Source: Campylobacter sp. MIT 99-7217 (GTDB taxonomy: Bacteria > Campylobacterota > Campylobacteria > Campylobacterales > Campylobacteraceae). From it: 64,000 nt of DNA. The translations under genes and the position numbers were made by a program. The notes beneath the pieces are model-generated. The model was given only the letters and a program-made list of their open reading frames with translations. It had not been told where the DNA came from and did not search any database. Where the stretch lies: contig NZ_QHLJ01000002.1 in the NCBI RefSeq assembly GCF_006864365.1, positions 1-64,000 on the forward strand. The letters run 5' to 3'. Within the stretch, counting starts at the first letter, position 1. Every line of letters starts with the position of its first letter. This document shows positions 18,325 through 29,244 of the stretch, in pieces.

Positions 18325-19005
18325 TTATCCTTTAATTAAATTTATAAATTTACGCACATCTAAGGCAGCGCTCCCCACTAAAACACCACCACAATGCTCT
18401 ATGTCTAAAATCGCTTTTATATTGTCCTCATTTACGCTTCCACCATACAAAAGCTTAGCCTTAGTCTTTGAACTAAGAAAAGTTAAGACACTTTCAATAT
18501 CCTTTATCTCAGCACTCAAACCTGTACCAATAGAATAAATCGGCTCATAAGCGATAATTAAATTTTGATAGTTTAAATCCAAATTTTCAAGCTGTTTATT
18601 AAGAAATTCTTTCGTTTTGCCCTGCTTTTTACACTCAAGCTCTTCGCCTACACAAAAGATAATTTTAAAATCATGCTCTTTTGCAAACTCAAATTTAGCT
18701 TTTAAAAGCTCATGATCTTCGCCTAAAGCTCTGCGTTCAGAATGCCCTATCAAAACGCAGTTTATACCAAATTCATCTAAATGCATTTTGCCAAGTTCGC
18801 CTGTGAATGCGCCATTTACGCAAGGATAGAAATTTTGTGTACCTTGAATAAAATCTAATTTTTCTCCTAAAAAAGCTATGCTTGGTGGAAAAACAATAAT
18901 TTCATCTTCATTTTTTGTATATTTTAAGGCTTCATTTAAGGCTTTGGCATAAAGTGCAAAACTTGCTCTTGTGTGATTGCACTTTAAATTTGCGGCAAAG
19001 ATCAT
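18325..19005 (-). CDS. tpiA: Triosephosphate isomerase
   Basis: A 226-residue TIM barrel. The catalytic Lys8 is in ANLKCN, the catalytic His in LIGHSERR (~85), and the catalytic Glu in [12 protein letters not shown] (~150); [11 protein letters not shown] and GVLVGSAAL form the phosphate site. It is slightly short for the family (~250) but typical for Campylobacter. It interconverts dihydroxyacetone phosphate and glyceraldehyde 3-phosphate. Since Campylobacter generally lacks phosphofructokinase, the cluster with pgk and gapA serves mainly gluconeogenesis. It overlaps pgk by 4 bp. Confidence 0.96.
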   Translation of the reverse strand: MIFAANLKCNHTRASFALYAKALNEALKYTKNEDEIIVFPPSIAFLGEKLDFIQGTQNFYPCVNGAFTGELGKMHLDEFGINCVLIGHSERRALGEDHELLKAKFEFAKEHDFKIIFCVGEELECKKQGKTKEFLNKQLENLDLNYQNLIIAYEPIYSIGTGLSAEIKDIESVLTFLSSKTKAKLLYGGSVNEDNIKAILDIEHCGGVLVGSAALDVRKFINLIKG

Positions 19006-20204
19006 TGTTCTTCCTTAATTCTTAGTGGTTTTACCCCCGGAAGTTCCTTGCCCTCTATAAGCTCCAAGCTAGCACCTCCACCGGTTGAAATAAAGGTCAT
19101 TTCATCAACATCACCAGCCCTAGCCACAACATCAGCCGTATCGCCACCACCTATCACACTTGTAGCATGTGTATCAGCGATATAATGGCTCATTTTAATG
19201 CTTCCTTTGCTAAATTTATCAATCTCAAAAACGCCCATAGGTCCATTCCACCAAATCGTCTGTGCATCAGCAATAACTTCTTTAAAAAGCGTCACACTTG
19301 CAGGTCCCACATCAAGCCCCATCCAGCCATTTGGAATTTCTTGCACGCTTACATACTGCACAGGTGATTCTTGAGAACAAGTTGGAGCAGCTACTATATC
19401 AACAGGTAGATAAATTTTTACGCCAAGTTCTTTGCCTTTTCGCAAAATTTGCTTTGCTTCATCGATAAGCTCTTCTTCTAAAAGCGAGTTACCTATATCA
19501 AAGCCGATTGACTTTAAAAAAGTAAAAGCCATACCTCCGCCAATGATAAGTTTATCCACCCTTGGAAGCAAATTTGTCAAAGCTTGAAGCTTGCCACTTA
19601 CCTTTGATCCTCCAACAACAGCAACAAAGGGACGAGATGGGCGTTTGATAAGATTTTTAGAAAACTCAATTTCTTTCAAAAGCAAAAATCCAGCCGCCTT
19701 TTTACCCTCAGCAAAAAATTTAGTGATAGCCTCAACGCTTGCATGAGCTCTATGACAAACTCCAAAGGCATCATTAATATAAATTTCAGCCATGCTCGCA
19801 AGCTCTTTGGCTAAATTTTCATCGTTTTTGGTTTCACCCTTTTCAAAACGCAAATTTTCAAGTATTAAAATCTCAGTTGGTTTTAACTCACCAACCTTTT
19901 TTTTTGCATCTTCGCCTATAACATTTTTAGCCAAAATCACATCTTTATTCATAAGCCTTGCTAAACGCTTAGCAACAGGTTCTAAAGAGTATTTTGAACT
20001 AATTTCCTTGGGGCGTCCTAGGTGAGAGGCTAAGATCACGCTACAACCATTATCAAGGCAATATCTGATCGTAGGAATAGCCGAACGAATACGCCTATCA
20101 TCAGTGATATTTAAAAACTCATCTTGAGGTACATTAAAATCACATCTTATAAAGACTTTTTTACCAGCAATCTCAATATCTTTAATTGAAACAATATCAC
20201 TCAT
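19002..20204 (-). CDS. pgk: Phosphoglycerate kinase
   Basis: A 400-residue two-domain kinase. The N-terminal domain has RCDFNVPQD (substrate-binding Arg/Asp) and ASHLGRPKE; the hinge-proximal string [11 protein letters not shown] and the C-terminal nucleotide-binding GGGDTADVV are intact. It interconverts 1,3-bisphosphoglycerate and 3-phosphoglycerate with ADP/ATP. It lies 1 bp from gapA and overlaps tpiA by 4 bp, giving a gapA-pgk-tpiA-fabI-hydA2 run on the minus strand. Confidence 0.97.
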   Translation of the reverse strand: MSDIVSIKDIEIAGKKVFIRCDFNVPQDEFLNITDDRRIRSAIPTIRYCLDNGCSVILASHLGRPKEISSKYSLEPVAKRLARLMNKDVILAKNVIGEDAKKKVGELKPTEILILENLRFEKGETKNDENLAKELASMAEIYINDAFGVCHRAHASVEAITKFFAEGKKAAGFLLLKEIEFSKNLIKRPSRPFVAVVGGSKVSGKLQALTNLLPRVDKLIIGGGMAFTFLKSIGFDIGNSLLEEELIDEAKQILRKGKELGVKIYLPVDIVAAPTCSQESPVQYVSVQEIPNGWMGLDVGPASVTLFKEVIADAQTIWWNGPMGVFEIDKFSKGSIKMSHYIADTHATSVIGGGDTADVVARAGDVDEMTFISTGGGASLELIEGKELPGVKPLRIKEEQ

Positions 20205-20205
20205 G

Positions 20206-21201
20206 CTAAGTCCTTGCTATAAATACAGCCATATCGACCAAGCGACTTGAATAGCCCCATTCATTGTCATACCAAGCTACAATTTTTACGAAATCATCGC
20301 AAATAACCTGAGTTAGATCGCTTGCTACAATAGCCCCATAAGAACAAGTAATAAAATCGCTTGAAACCCGCTCATCATCATCAACAAGCAAAAGTCCCTT
20401 TAAATTTGTCGCAGCTGCCTTTCTAAAGGCTTCATTGATTTCTTCCTTGCTTGTTTTTTTACGAAGCTGAGCAGTTAAATCTACACTTGAAACATCAATG
20501 ACAGGCACACGCATGCTTTGACCATGAAGTTTGCCCTCAAGCTCTGGCATAACAAGTTTCATCGCCTTTGCCGCACCGGTTGAAGTAGGGATAATATTTT
20601 GCGCAGCCGCACGGCTTCTTCTTTTATCACGCGCCTTTGCATCAATAATGCTTTGTCCATTTGTATAGGCATGAATAGTTGTCATAAGTCCTTTTTCTAT
20701 GCCAAAATTATCTTGCAAAACGCGACACACAGGTCCTAAACAATTCGTAGTGCAACTTGCGTTTGAAATGATATTTTCACCCTTATAAGAGTTAGAATTT
20801 ACGCCCAAAACATAAGTTGGCGTGTCATCTTTTGCTGGCGCACTCATAATCACTTTTTTAATACCCTTGTCCAAAAAACCTTGACATTTTTCCTTTGTTA
20901 AGTGAGCTCCTGTGCATTCTAGCACTACATCAGCACCAAATTTAGCAAAATCAAGCTCCTTTATATCACGACTTTTAAAAACCTTAATTTTTTTACCATT
21001 GATGATCAAATCATGATCATCACTTTCAACACTTCCTTTAAATTCCCCATGAACTGTATCGTATTTGAAAAGATATTTTGTAAGTTTAATATCTGTAGTG
21101 TCATTGATCGCCACAAGCTCTATATCATCTCGTTCTAAGATGATTCTAGCAACACATCTACCAATGCGTCCAAAACCATTTATCGCAACTTTTACAGCCA
21201 T
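20206..21201 (-). CDS. gapA: Glyceraldehyde-3-phosphate dehydrogenase
   Basis: A 331-residue enzyme with INGFGRIGR for NAD binding at the N-terminus, the catalytic Cys150 in SNASCTTNC and the closing [11 protein letters not shown] string. It is the first gene of the gapA-pgk-tpiA-fabI-hydA2 run. nadD starts only ~60 bp away on the other strand, so the two genes share a short divergent promoter region. ATG follows AAAGGAAA. Confidence 0.97.
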   Translation of the reverse strand: MAVKVAINGFGRIGRCVARIILERDDIELVAINDTTDIKLTKYLFKYDTVHGEFKGSVESDDHDLIINGKKIKVFKSRDIKELDFAKFGADVVLECTGAHLTKEKCQGFLDKGIKKVIMSAPAKDDTPTYVLGVNSNSYKGENIISNASCTTNCLGPVCRVLQDNFGIEKGLMTTIHAYTNGQSIIDAKARDKRRSRAAAQNIIPTSTGAAKAMKLVMPELEGKLHGQSMRVPVIDVSSVDLTAQLRKKTSKEEINEAFRKAAATNLKGLLLVDDDERVSSDFITCSYGAIVASDLTQVICDDFVKIVAWYDNEWGYSSRLVDMAVFIART

Positions 21202-21232
21202 TTAATTTCCTTTTGAAAAATAAAATGCTAAT

Positions 21233-21238
21233 ATTTTA
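21233..21238 (-). promoter_or_regulatory. Possible -10 box of the gapA operon
   Basis: On the minus strand TAAAAT lies 32-37 bases upstream of the gapA ATG in the 59-base divergent gap with nadD. It matches the sigma70 -10 at five of six positions. Moderate support only, given the AT-rich background. Confidence 0.35.
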
Positions 21239-21260
21239 CAAAAAAAAGGTTGAATTTTTT

Positions 21261-21818
21261 ATGAAAATAGCAATTTTTGGCGGAAGTTTTGATCCGCCAC
21301 ACAAAGGACATGATCGTATCGTGAAGGAGGCTTTAAAATGCCTTGATATTGATAAACTTTTTATCATACCTGCCTTTATAAGTCCTTTTAAAAAAGGCTT
21401 TTTTGCAGATGAAACACAAAGGCTTAAATGGGTAAAAAAGCTTTGGGGAAATTTAGAAAAAGTTGAAATTTCTGATTTTGAAATTGCTCAAAAGCGTCCT
21501 GTACCAAGCATTGAAAGTGTTGAATATTTATATAAGCTTTATAAGCCCAGCAAATTTTATCTTTTAATTGGAGCTGATCATTTAAAAAGCTTACATCTTT
21601 GGCATGATTTCGAAAAGCTCAGCTCTTTAGTAGAATTTGTTATAGCAAATCGCGATGATATAGAAATTCCAAAAACTTTTAAGGATTTAAACACTCATGT
21701 AAATATTGCTTCTTCTTTTATCCGCTCAACCCTAGATACAAACGAAGTTTGTGATGAGATTAAGGACGAGGTAAAAGATTATTATCAAAAATTACAAAAA
21801 ACAGATACAATTTCATAA
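21261..21818 (+). CDS. nadD: Nicotinate-nucleotide adenylyltransferase
   Basis: A 185-residue nucleotidyltransferase. The chosen ATG gives IAIFGGSFDPPHKGH directly at the N-terminus, as expected for NadD, and follows AAAAAGG. An upstream in-frame TTG at 21213 would add 16 poorly conserved residues and overlap the promoter region, so I reject it. GADHLKSLHLW near 110 and SSFIRS near the C-terminus are family motifs. It adenylylates nicotinate mononucleotide in NAD synthesis. rsfS follows 18 bp later, a pairing common in bacteria. Confidence 0.92.
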   Translation: MKIAIFGGSFDPPHKGHDRIVKEALKCLDIDKLFIIPAFISPFKKGFFADETQRLKWVKKLWGNLEKVEISDFEIAQKRPVPSIESVEYLYKLYKPSKFYLLIGADHLKSLHLWHDFEKLSSLVEFVIANRDDIEIPKTFKDLNTHVNIASSFIRSTLDTNEVCDEIKDEVKDYYQKLQKTDTIS

Positions 21819-21836
21819 AAATAATTAAGGGAAAAA

Positions 21837-22169
21837 ATGCAAACAAGAATTGATGCAATCACACAAATTTTAGATGAAAAAAAGGCTGAGGATATTCAAA
21901 TTTTTGATATGAGAGGAAAGGATTATTTTACTGATTTTGTTATACTTGCAACCACCCTTACCCAAAGACATGCCCTATCTTTAATAGATGAGCTTAAAAC
22001 AAAACTCAAAGCAAAAGGTGAAGAATTTTTAAGTATAGAAAGTAGTGAGGATTGGAGTGTGATTGATCTAGGAGATATCATCATTCATCTTTTAAGCGAG
22101 CAATATCGCTTAAAATACAATATAGAAGAACTTTTAAACTCTCTTGAAAAACAAAAACTTGGCTCATAA
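21837..22169 (+). CDS. rsfS: Ribosomal silencing factor RsfS
   Basis: A 110-residue protein with the family strings ALSLIDELKTK and the WSVIDLGDIIIHLLSEQYR segment (~75-95) typical of RsfS/Iojap. It binds ribosomal protein L14 and keeps subunits apart under starvation. It follows nadD by 18 bp and ends 4 bp before the convergent lnt stop, leaving no room for a separate terminator. Confidence 0.92.
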   Translation: MQTRIDAITQILDEKKAEDIQIFDMRGKDYFTDFVILATTLTQRHALSLIDELKTKLKAKGEEFLSIESSEDWSVIDLGDIIIHLLSEQYRLKYNIEELLNSLEKQKLGS

Positions 22170-22173
22170 ATTT

Positions 22174-23508
22174 CTAACTCAACAATGCTAAAATTTTGTC
22201 TTTTGCTTCAAGTGTGTATTTTTTCACTATGGATTGTTTTGGGGTAATGATAGCTGTTTGTTCTCCATTTGTTGCATGATAGATACTTACTGCATATTTA
22301 TTAGCATAATAACGCATTAAAAGTTTTTGCAAACTTGGTTCAACGAAGCCATCAAACCATGCATTGTTAGAAATAGCCACGATAATTTTGCTTTGTTTAT
22401 AAAGCTCTTCCTTACTTGCTTCATAGCAAATGGCGTTAGTAATATTTTGATCATGTATGGTGTAAGTATTAAGCCTTTCTCCTCTTGAAAACTCAGCCAT
22501 ATTTGGCATCAGATATTTTCTAAAAGTATCTTTAAAAAATGGAATTTCTTCTCCAAAAGGCACGAGATAGTATTTATTTAAAATTTTATCCCTACCCTTT
22601 TCAAAAACATAAGTGCTATTAAAAACTTTATCATCTTGCTCGCTAAATGCACCGACAACGATAGAAATTTGATAAGAAAGCTCTTGTAAAATAGCATAAT
22701 ATCGCCCATCAAAATCTCTTTCTAAATTAAAAGCAAAAGCACTTTCAGGTAAAATCACAAGCTCTTTTTTTTCTTCTATTGCCTTTTGAATTTCAGCAAT
22801 CAAATCATCTGAGTTTTTTTGCATATTTTCATAAAAATACTTTTGACTTTGAGAAATATCTGTATGAATAAGCTTGTAATCTACATTCAAACTCTCATAA
22901 GGAGTATCTTTAAGTTGAATACCAAGATAAAAAAGTCCTAAAATGATAGCAATTTTATAATATCTTGAAATATATCTTTCATGATAAAAATAAGCGATGA
23001 GAAAAATACAAACAACACCCTTTAAAGAGCTTTCAAAGACACCAAAGCTCGTTAAAATTCCCCAATTTAGCCAATCAAATCCCAAAATATGAAGATATGA
23101 AAGTAAAAAAATACCTGTAAGTCTTAGAAAATCATATTTAAAAGCATAACAAATTCGAAATAAAATCCCATAAACCAGCCCAACCCCTAAAATTTCAAAA
23201 GGCACAAGATAAGTTAAGCCAAAATAAATAGAAGAAAGGCTAAGCCACCAAAACCAAAGCAAGCCAATAAAAAATCCTGTCCAAAAATATCCAAATTTAT
23301 CACTTCTTAAAAGCAAAATGAAACCATAGATAGCAAAAAAAACTGAAAAAAGTTCGAAAAATATATTTTCCAAAAAAGACAAATATATAGAATTTGAAAT
23401 GAAAAATGCACAAGTAAAGGCTTTTATTATTTTAAAAATGTTAGAATTAGGGTTTAATTTTTTAAAAAAAGGAAAAGAAAATGGAACAAAATTCAATGCT
23501 AACCTCAT
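22174..23508 (-). CDS. lnt: Apolipoprotein N-acyltransferase
   Basis: A 444-residue inner-membrane protein with about six hydrophobic segments in the first ~190 residues, then a periplasmic nitrilase domain. The catalytic triad is visible: Glu in LPESAF, Lys in NKYYLVPFGEE and Cys in AICYEAS. It adds the third acyl chain to lipoproteins, such as LptE encoded nearby. The start is uncertain: this ATG lies 28 bp inside the opposite-strand yajC gene, so the 5' ends overlap head to head. An internal TTG at codon 5 is an alternative. Length is shorter than E. coli Lnt (~510), as usual in this group. Confidence 0.9.
   Translation of the reverse strand: MRLALNFVPFSFPFFKKLNPNSNIFKIIKAFTCAFFISNSIYLSFLENIFFELFSVFFAIYGFILLLRSDKFGYFWTGFFIGLLWFWWLSLSSIYFGLTYLVPFEILGVGLVYGILFRICYAFKYDFLRLTGIFLLSYLHILGFDWLNWGILTSFGVFESSLKGVVCIFLIAYFYHERYISRYYKIAIILGLFYLGIQLKDTPYESLNVDYKLIHTDISQSQKYFYENMQKNSDDLIAEIQKAIEEKKELVILPESAFAFNLERDFDGRYYAILQELSYQISIVVGAFSEQDDKVFNSTYVFEKGRDKILNKYYLVPFGEEIPFFKDTFRKYLMPNMAEFSRGERLNTYTIHDQNITNAICYEASKEELYKQSKIIVAISNNAWFDGFVEPSLQKLLMRYYANKYAVSIYHATNGEQTAIITPKQSIVKKYTLEAKDKILALLS
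23442..23447 (+). promoter_or_regulatory. Candidate -10 box (TAGAAT) for the yajC-secDF run
   Basis: TAGAAT lies 34 bases before the yajC start, inside the antisense 5' part of lnt. It is followed by GGGTTTAATTTTTT and the ribosome site AAAGGAAA. If used, transcription of the long downstream run begins within lnt. Confidence 0.45.
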
Positions 23509-23753
23509 TATTACCTCTGATCGTTTTATTTGCGATTTTTTATTTCTTGGTGATAAGACCTCAACAAAAACAAGCCAAAGCTCACAAACAAATGATTTCA
23601 GAGCTTAGTAAAGGTGATAAAATCATCACTAATGGCGGACTTATCTGTGAAGTAGTAAAACCCGAAGAGGATTTTATCAAAGTTAAGCTTAATGATGAGA
23701 ATGTTATGGCAAAAATTTCAAAAGAATTTATAGCAAAGAAAATCAATGACTGA
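23481..23753 (+). CDS. yajC: Sec translocase accessory subunit YajC
   Basis: A 90-residue protein with one N-terminal membrane helix (~8-27) ending in FLVIRPQQKQAKAHKQM, the YajC signature, and GDKIITNGGLICEVV in the cytoplasmic part. YajC joins SecD and SecF in the inner membrane. The gene order yajC-secD-secF supports the call; it overlaps secD by 8 bp. Confidence 0.95.
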   Translation: MEQNSMLTSLLPLIVLFAIFYFLVIRPQQKQAKAHKQMISELSKGDKIITNGGLICEVVKPEEDFIKVKLNDENVMAKISKEFIAKKIND

Positions 23754-25329
23754 TAAAAAAATCACTTATAAATTTTGGGTATTTGCCCTTGTTTTAATCT
23801 TTGGAGTGGCTTTTTCACTACCTTCTTTTTTGCAAAGTGAAAAGGGCAAAAAAATCAATCTTGGACTTGATTTACAAGGTGGACTTTATATGCTTTTAGG
23901 CGTTGATAATGAAGAGGCTGTAAAATCCAAGATCAAATCCATAGCTTCAGCACTTAATTATGAGATTAATAAACAAAATATCATCATCGATGAACTCAAA
24001 ATCAGTGATACAAGTATTGATTTTAGGCTTTTTGATAACTTAGATGTCGAAAAAATCAATGCTGTTTTAAAAGAAATTCAAGGATTAGAGATCAAAAATG
24101 AAAACATGCATTATAGTATCGCTTTAAGTGCAGCTGAAACTAAGGCTACTTATGATTATGCCCTTCTTCAAGCAGTAGAAACCATAAGAAACCGCCTTGA
24201 TGAATTTGGACTTGCTGAACCCACAGTAGCTAAACAAGGAGATGATAAGATCTTGGTTGAGCTTGCTGGGATCAAAACTCAAGAAGATGAGCAAATCGCT
24301 AAAGAAAGGATTACAAAAGCAGCTCATTTACAACTCATGGAAGTAGATGAAGCAAGAATGCCTATGGCACAAACTCTAAGCCAAGCTTCAGCCGCTGCTT
24401 ATGGAGATGTTATCTTAGCTGATGCAAAAAATGAAAATATCAAATACGCCCTAAAAGCTATCCCTGTTCTTGACGGCTCAACACTTACCGATGCAAGGGT
24501 GGCTTTTTCTCAAGATCAAAATACCCCTATTATCAATTTTACACTCAATTCTCAAGGAGCAAGAATCTTTGCTGATTACACCGAAAAAAATGTAGGCAAA
24601 CGCCTTGCTATAGTCCTTGATAACAAGGTTTATTCAGCTCCTAGGATTAATGAAAGAATTGGTGGAGGAAGTGGGCAAATTAGCGGAAATTTCACACCAA
24701 ATGAGGCAAGAGATGTTGCTGTAGCTTTAAGAAGTGGGGCTTTGATCGCTCCTGTTAAATTGCTTGAACAAAGAAGCATAGGACCATCTTTAGGAAGTGA
24801 TAGTATAGAAAAGTCTATGATTGCTCTTATAGGTGCTAGCATTGCTATTGTCGTGTTTATGATGATTTATTATGGCATAGCTGGAATTTTTGCAAATTTA
24901 GCCCTTGTGGTTAATATCTTGGTTGTCGTTGCTGTAATGGCACTTTTTGGTGCGACACTAACTCTACCCGGAATGGCTGGTCTTGTCTTAACAGTTGGTA
25001 TGGCAGTAGATGCAAATGTAATCATCAATGAAAGGATTAGAGAGCTTTTAAGAGAGGGTAAGTCTATCAGACAAAGTGTAGCAGATGGCTATAAGCATGC
25101 TATGAGTGCGATTATAGATTCAAATATTACTTCTTTGGTTACTGCTATAGCACTTTATACTTATGGAACAGGAGCTGTAAAGGGCTTTGCCGTAACAACT
25201 GGTATAGGTATAGTTGTGAGTATGATAACAGCTATTTGGGGAACTCATGCTATGTTTGATCTTTTTATGGCTAAAATGATGAAGAGTGCAAATACAAGAC
25301 TTTGGTTTGGATATAGGAGAAAAATTTAA
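23746..25329 (+). CDS. secD: Protein translocase subunit SecD
   Basis: A 527-residue RND-type protein. One membrane helix near 12-30 is followed by LGLDLQGGLYMLLGV, a large periplasmic domain, and five C-terminal helices containing GMAVDANVIINERIREL. It uses the proton-motive force to finish Sec-dependent export with SecF. The shared start/stop base with secF shows translational coupling. Confidence 0.96.
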   Translation: MTDKKITYKFWVFALVLIFGVAFSLPSFLQSEKGKKINLGLDLQGGLYMLLGVDNEEAVKSKIKSIASALNYEINKQNIIIDELKISDTSIDFRLFDNLDVEKINAVLKEIQGLEIKNENMHYSIALSAAETKATYDYALLQAVETIRNRLDEFGLAEPTVAKQGDDKILVELAGIKTQEDEQIAKERITKAAHLQLMEVDEARMPMAQTLSQASAAAYGDVILADAKNENIKYALKAIPVLDGSTLTDARVAFSQDQNTPIINFTLNSQGARIFADYTEKNVGKRLAIVLDNKVYSAPRINERIGGGSGQISGNFTPNEARDVAVALRSGALIAPVKLLEQRSIGPSLGSDSIEKSMIALIGASIAIVVFMMIYYGIAGIFANLALVVNILVVVAVMALFGATLTLPGMAGLVLTVGMAVDANVIINERIRELLREGKSIRQSVADGYKHAMSAIIDSNITSLVTAIALYTYGTGAVKGFAVTTGIGIVVSMITAIWGTHAMFDLFMAKMMKSANTRLWFGYRRKI

Positions 25330-26300
25330 TGCAGTTTTTTAGCGAGAAAAAAGTTTATGATTTTATGCGTATGCGTTTTGGCGCTTACGCAATTACCGGA
25401 TTTTTAGTCCTTGCTTGTATTTGGCTTTTATTTGATCGTGGTTTGCAGTATGGTATTGATTTTAGTGGAGGAACCCTCATACAAATGAAGTATGAAGAAA
25501 AAGCTCCTATACCGCAGATCAGAGAAAAACTCGAACTTGGTGGGGATTTTCAAAATTTAAGTGTTACTGAATTTGGAAGCGATGATGAGATCACTATTCG
25601 CTTTTTAGGATCAAATGACAATATAAACGAAAATATAAGCGATACGATCAGCGAACTTTTAAAAGATACAGGTCATTTTGAAATTCGCCGTGTTGATGTC
25701 GTAGGACCAAAGGTTGGAGATGAGCTTAAAAATAAAGGCTTTATGGCGATTAGCGTTTCTTTGATTGCTATACTCATTTATATAGCACTTCGTTTTGAAT
25801 GGCGTTTTGCCATGGCAGCTATCCTAACAACTATGCATGATGTTTTGATCACACTTGGAGCGATTTCCTTGCTTAAAATCGATGTTAATTTAGACACCCT
25901 AGCTGCTGTTTTAACTGTGCTTGGTTATTCTTTAAATGATACTGTCATCATCTTTGATAGAATTCGTGAGGGGGTCAAAACGAGCAAGAAAAGCGATCTT
26001 GCCCCTATCATCAATGAAAGCGTTTCAGCTACCCTTTCAAGAACAGTGCTTACCTCAGGGCTTACCTTAGCCACTGTTGTGATCTTGTATTTTTTTGGTG
26101 GCTCTATGATAGAAGGTTTTTCTTTAGCTATGATAGTAGGTATAATAGCTGGAACTTTAAGTTCGATTTTTGTTGCAAGCCCTGCTCTTCTTTGGTTTAA
26201 TTTCAAGATTGATCACTACCGACAAAAAGAACTTGATAAAATCAAACGCAAACAAGAAGCAGCTAAACAAAGAGCCTTATACGAAAAAGGGAGCATTTAA
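25329..26300 (+). CDS. secF: Protein translocase subunit SecF
   Basis: A 323-residue partner of SecD with [14 protein letters not shown] after the first membrane helix and the C-terminal block [19 protein letters not shown], the SecF signature in the proton path. Six membrane segments are expected. Its stop codon overlaps the leuS start (TAATG). Confidence 0.96.
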   Translation: MQFFSEKKVYDFMRMRFGAYAITGFLVLACIWLLFDRGLQYGIDFSGGTLIQMKYEEKAPIPQIREKLELGGDFQNLSVTEFGSDDEITIRFLGSNDNINENISDTISELLKDTGHFEIRRVDVVGPKVGDELKNKGFMAISVSLIAILIYIALRFEWRFAMAAILTTMHDVLITLGAISLLKIDVNLDTLAAVLTVLGYSLNDTVIIFDRIREGVKTSKKSDLAPIINESVSATLSRTVLTSGLTLATVVILYFFGGSMIEGFSLAMIVGIIAGTLSSIFVASPALLWFNFKIDHYRQKELDKIKRKQEAAKQRALYEKGSI

Positions 26301-28738
26301 TGGGATATAAAGCAAAAGATATAGAAAAAAAATGGCAAGAAATTTGGCTTAAAAATAAAGCTTTTGAACCAAGCAAAGACTACACCAAACCCAAAAAATA
26401 TATCTTATCTATGTTTCCGTATCCAAGCGGACGCATACATATGGGGCATGTTAGAAACTATACCATAGGCGATGCTCTAGCAAGGCATTATAGAAAAATG
26501 GGTTATAATGTTTTGCATCCTATAGGCTTTGATAGCTTTGGAATGCCTGCTGAAAATGCTGCTATCACACATAAAATTCACCCTAAAATTTGGACCTATG
26601 ACAATATAGACTACATGAAAAAAGAACTTTTTTCTTTGGGTTTTAGCTTTTCAAGAAAAAAGATCCTTGCTACTTCTGATCCTATATATACGAAATTTGA
26701 GCAAGAAATTTTCATTAAAATGCTTGAAAAAGGGCTGGTCTATACCAAAGAAGCCCTAGTTAACTGGTGTGAAACAGATCAAACCGTGCTTGCAAACGAA
26801 CAAGTTGAAGATGGAAAATGCTGGCGTTGTGGGCATGAAGTTATCCAAAAGAAAATGCCCGGATACTATGTCAAGATAACTGCTTACGCTGAGGAGCTTT
26901 TAAAGGATCTTAAAAAACTTGAAAATAAGTGGCCAAATCAAGTTTTAATTATGCAAGAAAATTGGATAGGCAAGAGCCTTGGGCTTGAACTTGCTTTTGA
27001 ACTTGATGAGGAGGCAAAAAAACAAAGTTTTGTGGATAAATTTGAGGTCTTTACAACAAGAGCAGATACGATCTATGGGGTTTCTTATGTGGCTTTAGCA
27101 CCAGAGCATGAAATTGTTGCTAATCTACTTAAAAACAATGCCCTTGATGAAAAAACCACGCAGGCTATCAAAACTATACAAAATCAAAGCCCAAAACAAA
27201 GACAAATGAATGATAAAGAGGGCTATTTCTTAGGAATTTATGCACTTCACCCCCTCACAAAGGAAAAAATACCTATTTGGGTAGCAAATTTTGTTTTGGC
27301 TGATTATGGAAGCGGTGCTGTTATGGCTGTGCCAGCTCATGATGAGAGGGATTATGACTTTGCTTTAAAATATGGCTTAGAAATCAAAAAAGTCATTTCT
27401 TCAAAAGATGCTAAGGAAAATGAAGCCTATACTCAAAAAAATGGAATTTTAATCAATAGTGATATCTTTAATAATCTTGAATGCAATGAAGCTAGAGCAA
27501 AGATCATTGCTCACTTTGAAAAATTAGGGCTTGGAAAGAGCGTTATTAACTATAAGCTTAGAGATTGGGGGGTTTCAAGGCAAAGATATTGGGGTTGTCC
27601 TATCCCTATGGTGCATTGTAAGGATTGTGGTATAGTAAGTGAAAAGATAGAAAATTTACCCATTACCTTGCCTGAAGATATTGTTATTACCGGAGAGGGC
27701 AATCCCTTAGAAAAACACCCAACTTGGAAGCTTTGCAAATGTCCTAAGTGCGGAAAAGATGCCTTAAGAGAAACAGACACCCTAGATACTTTTTTTGAAA
27801 GTTCTTGGTATTATGCTCGCTTTGCAAGCGATGAGGATACTTGGCAAGAAGTAGCTTTAGATAAACAAAGCACCGAGTATTGGCTTGGGGTCGATCAATA
27901 CATAGGTGGTATAGAACATGCCATTTTACATCTTTTGTATGCAAGATTTTTTCAAAAAGCCTTAAGGGATCTTGGATATTTAAAAAATGATGAGCCCTTT
28001 GATCAACTTTTAACTCAAGGAATGGTCTTAAAAGACGGCAGAAAAATGAGTAAAAGCTGGGGCAATGTCGTAGAACCTGATTTTATCATCAACTTATACG
28101 GAGCAGATACAGCAAGGCTTTTCACACTTTTTGCAGCGCCTCCTGCAAAGGAACTTGATTGGAATGATGATGCACTTGAGGGAGCTTATCGCTTTTTGTG
28201 CCGTCTTTGGGATAGAGCCTTGAAGCTTGAGGGCAAAAAGCTTGAAAGTATAGTCCAAGAAAAACTAAATAAAGAAGAAAAATATGCGAGATTAAAGGTT
28301 TTTGAAGCTGCAAAAAAAGGTGAAGAGGTATTTGAGAAAAGCTTTGCTCTTAATACCCTCATTGCTGCTTGCATGGAAGCACTAAATGCTTTGAACGCAG
28401 CTAAAAATGAAAATTTAGAACTTGAGGGCTTTTATATCATCTTAAATTTACTAGAACCCATAGTTCCGCACATTGCTTATGAGCTTTCAAATAGGCTCTT
28501 TGGGTGTGAAAATTTCCAAAAAATCAAGCTTATAGATGAAGTTTTTATCAAGGATAGCTTTAGCATAGGTGTGAGTATCAATGGTAAAAAAAGAGCCGAA
28601 CTTGAAATAAATGCTCATTTAAGCCAAGATGAAATTATCAATGAAGCAAAGCAAAGCGTTAAAAAATGGCTTGAGGGCAAGGAACTTTTAAAAGAAATTT
28701 ATGTTGAAAAAAAGCTTGTAAATTTGGTTGTAAAATGA
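26300..28738 (+). CDS. leuS: Leucyl-tRNA synthetase
   Basis: An 812-residue class I synthetase. The HIGH-type motif is [13 protein letters not shown] near residue 42, a zinc-binding CWRCG near 168 is present, the editing domain has [13 protein letters not shown], and the KMSKS loop is [19 protein letters not shown] precedes the tRNA-binding C-terminal part. Length is in the usual range (~800-870). Coupled start with secF and 4-bp overlap with lptE. Confidence 0.97.
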   Translation: MGYKAKDIEKKWQEIWLKNKAFEPSKDYTKPKKYILSMFPYPSGRIHMGHVRNYTIGDALARHYRKMGYNVLHPIGFDSFGMPAENAAITHKIHPKIWTYDNIDYMKKELFSLGFSFSRKKILATSDPIYTKFEQEIFIKMLEKGLVYTKEALVNWCETDQTVLANEQVEDGKCWRCGHEVIQKKMPGYYVKITAYAEELLKDLKKLENKWPNQVLIMQENWIGKSLGLELAFELDEEAKKQSFVDKFEVFTTRADTIYGVSYVALAPEHEIVANLLKNNALDEKTTQAIKTIQNQSPKQRQMNDKEGYFLGIYALHPLTKEKIPIWVANFVLADYGSGAVMAVPAHDERDYDFALKYGLEIKKVISSKDAKENEAYTQKNGILINSDIFNNLECNEARAKIIAHFEKLGLGKSVINYKLRDWGVSRQRYWGCPIPMVHCKDCGIVSEKIENLPITLPEDIVITGEGNPLEKHPTWKLCKCPKCGKDALRETDTLDTFFESSWYYARFASDEDTWQEVALDKQSTEYWLGVDQYIGGIEHAILHLLYARFFQKALRDLGYLKNDEPFDQLLTQGMVLKDGRKMSKSWGNVVEPDFIINLYGADTARLFTLFAAPPAKELDWNDDALEGAYRFLCRLWDRALKLEGKKLESIVQEKLNKEEKYARLKVFEAAKKGEEVFEKSFALNTLIAACMEALNALNAAKNENLELEGFYIILNLLEPIVPHIAYELSNRLFGCENFQKIKLIDEVFIKDSFSIGVSINGKKRAELEINAHLSQDEIINEAKQSVKKWLEGKELLKEIYVEKKLVNLVVK

Positions 28739-29244
28739 AAATTGTAATCTTGAGCTTTTTACTTTTTTACATCGGTGCTTGTGGCTATGCCCCAACAAGT
28801 AAAATCTCAAGCAATGTTTTTAATGATAAAATTTATGTAGAAGTCATCATCAACCAGCAAGATCCTCAAAATAGTATTTTCGTCGTGGATACCTTAAGAG
28901 AGGTCGTTTTAAATAAACTTGGAAAAACCCCAGCTTTAAAATCAGAAGCTGATGATACGATAAGGGTTGAAATGAATAATCTAAGTTTTACTCCTATTAT
29001 CTACGATGAAAATGGCTATGTTATAGGCTATAAGGCTAAACTTGAACTTGAATTTTATGTGAGCTTTAAAGATAAACAAGATGAAAGCATTAAAACAACA
29101 GGAAGCTATGATTTTGCTATTTCCCCAAATAGCGTCATCAGTGATACCGCGAGACTTGAAGCCATAAGAACAGCATCAAGTGAAGCTTTTGATGAATTTA
29201 TTTCGGTCTTAGCGATCAAAGGGCAACAAAATGTCAAATATTAG
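28735..29244 (+). CDS. lptE: LptE-like outer-membrane lipoprotein
   Basis: A 169-residue lipoprotein with a short signal and lipobox YIGAC (Cys16), followed by GYAP, as in many LptE proteins. LptE plugs LptD and helps place lipopolysaccharide in the outer leaflet. Sequence conservation in this family is low; the call rests on size, lipobox and position after leuS, which matches the Helicobacter pylori order leuS-lptE-folC. It overlaps both neighbours. Confidence 0.75.
   Translation: MKIVILSFLLFYIGACGYAPTSKISSNVFNDKIYVEVIINQQDPQNSIFVVDTLREVVLNKLGKTPALKSEADDTIRVEMNNLSFTPIIYDENGYVIGYKAKLELEFYVSFKDKQDESIKTTGSYDFAISPNSVISDTARLEAIRTASSEAFDEFISVLAIKGQQNVKY

Noticed and set aside
21213-21260. Longer NadD starting at the TTG at 21213
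   Set aside because: The added residues are not NadD-like and would occupy the short divergent promoter region with gapA.
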